A stretch of DNA of 9,218 nucleotides from an uncultured Lachnospiraceae bacterium (GTDB taxonomy: Bacteria; Bacillota; Clostridia; Lachnospirales; Lachnospiraceae), in NCBI GenBank assembly GCA_902489925.1, contig CABUBX010000082.1, positions 1 to 9,218 on the forward strand. Reading direction: 5' to 3'. Of the stretch, positions 6,690 to 9,218 are shown piece after piece. Made by a program: the position numbers and the translations under genes. Under the pieces are notes generated by a model. That model was not told the DNA's origin. It saw only the letters and a program-made list of their open reading frames with translations, and searched no databases. The stretch's first letter is position 1; each line of letters opens with the position of its first letter.

Positions 6690-7396
6690 AGAAAAAAATA
6701 AAAAGGGGCACTTGCCTTTTTGCGATAGGAATCTTTATGCTTGCCGGCTTACTGATGCCGCAGCGCGTGTCCGCCGCGGAAAAGACAGGTTCATTGACGG
6801 TATACTATCACGGTGTGACGCCGGAAGGAAATGCCGTGGATTTGTCCGGCGCCGAATTTTCCTTATATAAAGTAGGGGAAAAGGTGAAAAGCGAATGGAA
6901 GTTGCAGGGCGATTTTGAAGCCGCGGCAGTCAATTTAACGGATATGAGCGCTTCCGGTCAGAGAAAGGCGGCAGAACAGCTCTATGCTTTTGCCGTTAAA
7001 GAAAAACTGGAGGGCGAAGTTAAGACAACAGGGGAAGACGGCAGGGCGGTTTTTTATAACTTATCAAAAGGATTTTATCTGTGCGCATCCGCAGATGATG
7101 TAGCCTGTGGCAATGGTACTTTTCATTCAGCACCATTTCTTGTTTTCATTCCCGAAGTTGATGCCGACGGCAATTGTGCTTACGACGTAACGGCAGAGCC
7201 TAAGAATGAATGGAATCAGGGAGACGAAAATCCGCCGGAAACGAAACCGGAAAATCCACCGGAGGCGAAGCCGGAGAAACCGGATGACAACGCCACACAG
7301 ACAGGCGATGATACGAATATTACACTTTTGGGCTTTCTTATGACAGCGAGTATGCTCGTGATTATCATCGGCGCAAACAGAAAAATGTATCACTGA
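6686..7396 (+). CDS. Minor/basal-type pilin with non-canonical TQTGD sorting signal
   Basis: Probable accessory or base subunit of the pilus. The ATGA overlap with the sortase stop and AAGGAG at 6671-6676 fix the start and suggest translational coupling. Residues 1-30 are a signal peptide (KKKIKR, hydrophobic core, cleavage near VSA-A). The mature part is one pilin domain (about 35-173), starting at GSLTVYYHG with SGAEFSLYKV, and with FYNLSKGFYL matching the FQNLDYGYYL motif of the shaft pilin; it ends in YDVTAEPK, whose Lys173 could be a sortase acceptor. It contains three cysteines (133, 141, 164), unusual for a Gram-positive pilin. A Pro-Glu-Lys linker (about 182-199) leads to TQTGD (204-208), a hydrophobic helix and the short tail NRKMYH. 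The anchor motif lacks the Leu-Pro of LPXTG, so it may be read by another sortase, such as the housekeeping enzyme that attaches the finished pilus to the wall. No E-box of the Cna-B type is evident. It is the last gene of the unit, before a strong terminator. Confidence 0.82.
   Translation: MKKKIKRGTCLFAIGIFMLAGLLMPQRVSAAEKTGSLTVYYHGVTPEGNAVDLSGAEFSLYKVGEKVKSEWKLQGDFEAAAVNLTDMSASGQRKAAEQLYAFAVKEKLEGEVKTTGEDGRAVFYNLSKGFYLCASADDVACGNGTFHSAPFLVFIPEVDADGNCAYDVTAEPKNEWNQGDENPPETKPENPPEAKPEKPDDNATQTGDDTNITLLGFLMTASMLVIIIGANRKMYH
7229..7276 (+). repeat. Two-copy 24-nt repeat encoding NPPE[TA]KPE
   Basis: Two consecutive eight-codon units (7229-7252, 7253-7276) encode NPPETKPE and NPPEAKPE and are followed by a partial third (KPEKP-like). 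They form the proline-rich wall-spanning linker of the minor pilin. The third bases differ between copies (ccg/cca, gaa/gag, aaa/aag), so the duplication is not recent or the protein pattern is what is conserved. Confidence 0.75.
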
Positions 7397-7404
7397 ATAA
7401 AGAA

Positions 7405-7442
7405 TTAAAACAAGCTTTAATCAAATAAGGCTTGTTTTTTTG
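7405..7442 (+). terminator. Intrinsic terminator of the pilus operon
   Basis: A 10-bp stem pairs 7409-7418 with 7427-7436, with one G-U wobble and an eight-base loop. The left arm is preceded by A residues and the right arm runs into a tract of seven further T residues after the stem (nine in all from 7435). It starts eight bases after the minor pilin stop. The A-stem-T layout could also work on the opposite strand. It separates the pilus unit from the eut block. Confidence 0.88.
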
Positions 7443-7481
7443 TACTCTTTTTTCATGTATATTTTCTCATTTTTTCCACAT

Positions 7482-7532
7482 CCTTTAAGAAAGGCATAAA
7501 GTTTTCGTGCCGGAAAAGTGAGGTCTTTTTTT
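7482..7532 (+). promoter_or_regulatory. eutG leader with overlapping hairpins, T-tract and ribosome binding site
   Basis: Three short stems can form: 7482-7486 with 7490-7494; TTTTC 7502-7506 with GAAAA 7513-7517 (six-base loop); and AAAAG 7514-7518 with CTTTT 7525-7529 (six-base loop TGAGGT). The last two share 7514-7517 and exclude each other. The third stem ends in a seven-T run (7526-7532) and its loop contains the Shine-Dalgarno sequence GAGGT, nine bases before the eutG ATG. GGCA 7493-7496 with TGCC 7508-7511 is another alternative. In Firmicutes, eut genes are often controlled by the ANTAR regulator EutV at paired six-base-loop hairpins, but these loops do not show the expected A at position 1 and G at position 4. 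Stems are weak and AT-rich; function is uncertain. Confidence 0.3.
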
Positions 7533-7533
7533 A

Positions 7534-8691
7534 ATGGAAAGTTTTAAGATAAAGCCGGAAATTTATTTTGGCAGCGGGGCGGTGGCTACTTTGGCAAGAT
7601 ATGCGCAGCAAAAGGTATTTATAGTGGCAGACCCCTTTGTTGTAAAGTCCGGGATGCTTTCGCTTGTCACCGGGCAGCTTAAAGGGTGTGACATTGAAGT
7701 TTTTGATGAAATTGTGCCGGACCCGCCCCTTGAAGTCATTGCCAAAGGGATTATAGCTTTTGAGAATTTTTTGCCGTCGGTTGTTGTTGCTGTCGGCGGC
7801 GGTTCGGCGATTGATGCGGCAAAGGCGATAAGATATTTTTCAAAAACAGGCGGGTCTTGCGGGCTGGCAGCGATTCAGACAACGAGCGGTACAGGTTCGG
7901 AGATGACAAGCTTCACTGTGCTGACCGATAAAAAAACGGGACAAAAGTATCCGGTTGTCAGTGATGCACTGCTGCCGGAAATGTCGGTTTTGGATACGGA
8001 ATTTGTAAAGAGTGTGCCAAAGTCTGTGGCGGCAGATACGGGCATGGATGTTTTGACCCATGCCATTGAGGCTTATGTCTCAACAAAGGCTTCGGCATTT
8101 ACGGACGCTTACGCCGAAAAAGCGGTGGCCTATGTTTTTTCGTATTTGGAGGCTGCCTGCGGCGGCGATATGTTTGCAAAGGAAAAAATGCATGAGGCCT
8201 CGGCGATGGCAGGCATTGCCTTTAATATGGCTTCCCTTGGGGCAAATCACGCCATTGCCCATAATCTTGGGGCGAGACTTCGATTGCCCCACGGACGCGT
8301 GAATGCGATTTTGCTGCCCTATGTCATTGCGTTTAATGCAGGGCTTTGGGGCGGCCGGCGTACAGACAGTTTAAAACGCTATGCCGTCCTTGGCCGCATT
8401 GCTTTAGAAAGCGGAAAAAATACAGGCGCATGGCACGCAAGCGATGAGGACAGCGTGCGGGATTTAATTGCAGGGATTCGTCAGCTGATGACGCGCCTTG
8501 ACATGCCTGTAAGCTTTAGGGCGTGCGGTATTGATATGGATTTTATAAAGAGCATTGAATGTGAGGCGGCAAAGGGCGCACTGTCAGACGGCTGTATGGC
8601 AACAAATCCGAGAAAGGCCGACGAGGGGCAGCTGATGGAAATTATTGAAAAAAGCAGTGAGGGGCGATTATGGCAGCAGAGACACTTTTAA
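7534..8691 (+). CDS. eutG: EutG/PduQ-type iron-dependent alcohol dehydrogenase
   Basis: Cytoplasmic or microcompartment-associated NADH-dependent alcohol dehydrogenase (iron-containing, family III) that would reduce the acetaldehyde made from ethanolamine to ethanol and regenerate NAD+. It has 385 residues, close to the EutG/PduQ length. The N-terminal nucleotide-binding half includes GGGSAIDAAK (88-97) and TTSGTGSE (116-123). The metal-binding half has Asp172 and His176 (MDVLTHAIEAY), His239 and His253 (NHAIAHNLG and LPHGR); their spacings (4, 63, 14) match the iron ligands of the lactaldehyde reductase FucO, and His243 matches its conserved active-site histidine. The ATG at 7534 has GAGGT nine bases upstream. 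The assignment to ethanolamine rather than propanediol or a general alcohol role rests on the next gene, eutA, which it overlaps by 22 nt. It is richer in GC than the pilus genes. No microcompartment-targeting extension is obvious at either end. Confidence 0.88.
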   Translation: MESFKIKPEIYFGSGAVATLARYAQQKVFIVADPFVVKSGMLSLVTGQLKGCDIEVFDEIVPDPPLEVIAKGIIAFENFLPSVVVAVGGGSAIDAAKAIRYFSKTGGSCGLAAIQTTSGTGSEMTSFTVLTDKKTGQKYPVVSDALLPEMSVLDTEFVKSVPKSVAADTGMDVLTHAIEAYVSTKASAFTDAYAEKAVAYVFSYLEAACGGDMFAKEKMHEASAMAGIAFNMASLGANHAIAHNLGARLRLPHGRVNAILLPYVIAFNAGLWGGRRTDSLKRYAVLGRIALESGKNTGAWHASDEDSVRDLIAGIRQLMTRLDMPVSFRACGIDMDFIKSIECEAAKGALSDGCMATNPRKADEGQLMEIIEKSSEGRLWQQRHF

Positions 8692-9218
8692 GTGCGGGCA
8701 TTGATATAGGGACGAGCACGACCCAGCTGATTTTTTCACAGTTTACGCTTGTCAACCGGGCTTCGGATTATGCAGTGCCGAGAATTGAAATCGAAGATAA
8801 AAAAATTATTTATAAGAGCCGTATTTATTTTACACCGCTGAAATCCCAGAGGGAAATTGACGGTGAGGCGCTTGTAAAAATTATCGAAGGAGAGTATGCG
8901 CGTGCCGGCATCCGACCGTCAGAGGTGAAAACAGGGGCGGTCATTATTACAGGTGAGACGGCGCGCAAGGAAAATGCGCAGATGCTCGTCCAAAAGTTTT
9001 CAGAGCTGGCGGGAGATTTTGTTGTTGCTGCGGCAGGGCCTGATTTGGAGGGTATACTTGCCGCAAAAGGCGCCGGGGCGGACGTGTATTCAAAAGAGTA
9101 CCGGCTTTTGACTTTGAATATCGATATCGGCGGCGGTACGAGTAATTTTGCGCTCATAAAAAACGGCAGTCCTTATGATACGGGCTGTCTTGATATCGGC
9201 GGGCGGCTCATTAAGTTT
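8670..9218 (+). CDS. eutA: EutA, ethanolamine ammonia-lyase reactivating factor (3' end outside window)
   Basis: Chaperone-like ATPase that reactivates ethanolamine ammonia-lyase (EutBC) by exchanging damaged adenosylcobalamin. The first 183 codons are present, open to the window end with no stop. Near the N-terminus, residues 10-18 read GIDIGTSTT, the phosphate-1 motif of the ASKHA (actin/Hsp70-like) fold. Residues 151-158 (IDIGGGTS) are the phosphate-2 type motif. Between them, YKSRIYFTPL and VIITGETARKEN are typical of EutA as recalled. The ATG at 8670 lies inside the end of eutG (22-nt overlap) and has GAGGGG at 8659-8664 five bases upstream, so translation is probably coupled. EutB and EutC are expected just downstream but are outside the window. 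The identification as EutA is strong; general diol-dehydratase reactivases are longer and lack this N-terminal layout. Confidence 0.92.
   Translation, partial: MAAETLLSAGIDIGTSTTQLIFSQFTLVNRASDYAVPRIEIEDKKIIYKSRIYFTPLKSQREIDGEALVKIIEGEYARAGIRPSEVKTGAVIITGETARKENAQMLVQKFSELAGDFVVAAAGPDLEGILAAKGAGADVYSKEYRLLTLNIDIGGGTSNFALIKNGSPYDTGCLDIGGRLIKF

Noticed and set aside
7433..7463. eut promoter (TTGTTT and TATATT at 7458-7463)
   Set aside because: The spacing is about 19 bases, the -35 is poor and overlaps the terminator stem. In such AT-rich DNA this match is expected by chance, although a promoter must lie somewhere here if eutG starts its own transcript.
7502..7529. Canonical EutV (ANTAR) paired-hairpin antiterminator
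   Set aside because: Two six-base loops can be drawn, but they overlap and are GTGCCG and TGAGGT, lacking the A1/G4 pattern. Kept only as an unassigned leader structure.
8060..8302. 80-codon + strand frame inside eutG
   Set aside because: It is out of frame within a stretch of eutG that holds the metal ligands, and the product is Arg/Pro/Leu-rich with no motif.
8825..9157. 110-codon minus-strand open frame
   Set aside because: It is antisense to eutA, whose + strand translation has clear ASKHA motifs. The composition (Ser/Ala/Pro-rich) is typical of a shadow frame.

Overview
The window looks like chromosomal DNA of a Gram-positive, low-to-moderate GC anaerobe of the class Clostridia, most likely a gut Lachnospiraceae relative. 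The reasons are the strong AGGAG-type ribosome binding sites, LPXTG cell-wall sorting signals, a class C (pilin) sortase, and ethanolamine-utilisation genes of the type common in gut Firmicutes. This assignment is inferred from gene content only. All genes are on the + strand.

Region 1 (1-7396) is a sortase-assembled pilus locus. It opens with the 3' part of a giant surface protein (open frame 31-4161, 5' end missing). That protein consists of at least 18 glycine-rich GG[FY]xG repeats resembling the GLUG motif, then a Pro-Glu stalk, a Cna-B-like domain and an LPETG anchor. Twenty-five bases later comes a 509-residue major pilin with isopeptide-type domains and an LPGTG anchor. A hairpin that could be a partial terminator (5740-5777) separates it from a class C sortase with a DPF lid and His/Cys/Arg catalytic residues. 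The sortase overlaps by 4 nt a 236-residue minor pilin with a non-canonical TQTGD sorting signal. A good intrinsic terminator (about 7405-7442) ends this unit. The order (tip-type adhesin, shaft pilin, pilin polymerase, likely base or accessory pilin) is that of a complete SpaA-type pilus operon, except that the adhesin start and the operon promoter are not in the window.

Region 2 (7443-9218) starts an ethanolamine-utilisation (eut) block. After a short leader with overlapping weak hairpins and a T-tract lies an iron-dependent alcohol dehydrogenase of the EutG/PduQ type with all metal ligands present. It overlaps by 22 nt the start of eutA, the reactivating factor of ethanolamine ammonia-lyase, which runs off the window end and is identified by its two ASKHA nucleotide-binding motifs.

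The points most worth a second look are: the abrupt AT-rich, stop-containing junction at the very 5' end of the adhesin frame, which could be a recombination or inversion breakpoint or an assembly edge; the modular repeat adhesin, whose repeats almost always encode AGG with a GGAGG Shine-Dalgarno-like core; the non-LPXTG signal of the minor pilin; and the possible RNA control elements before the sortase and before eutG.
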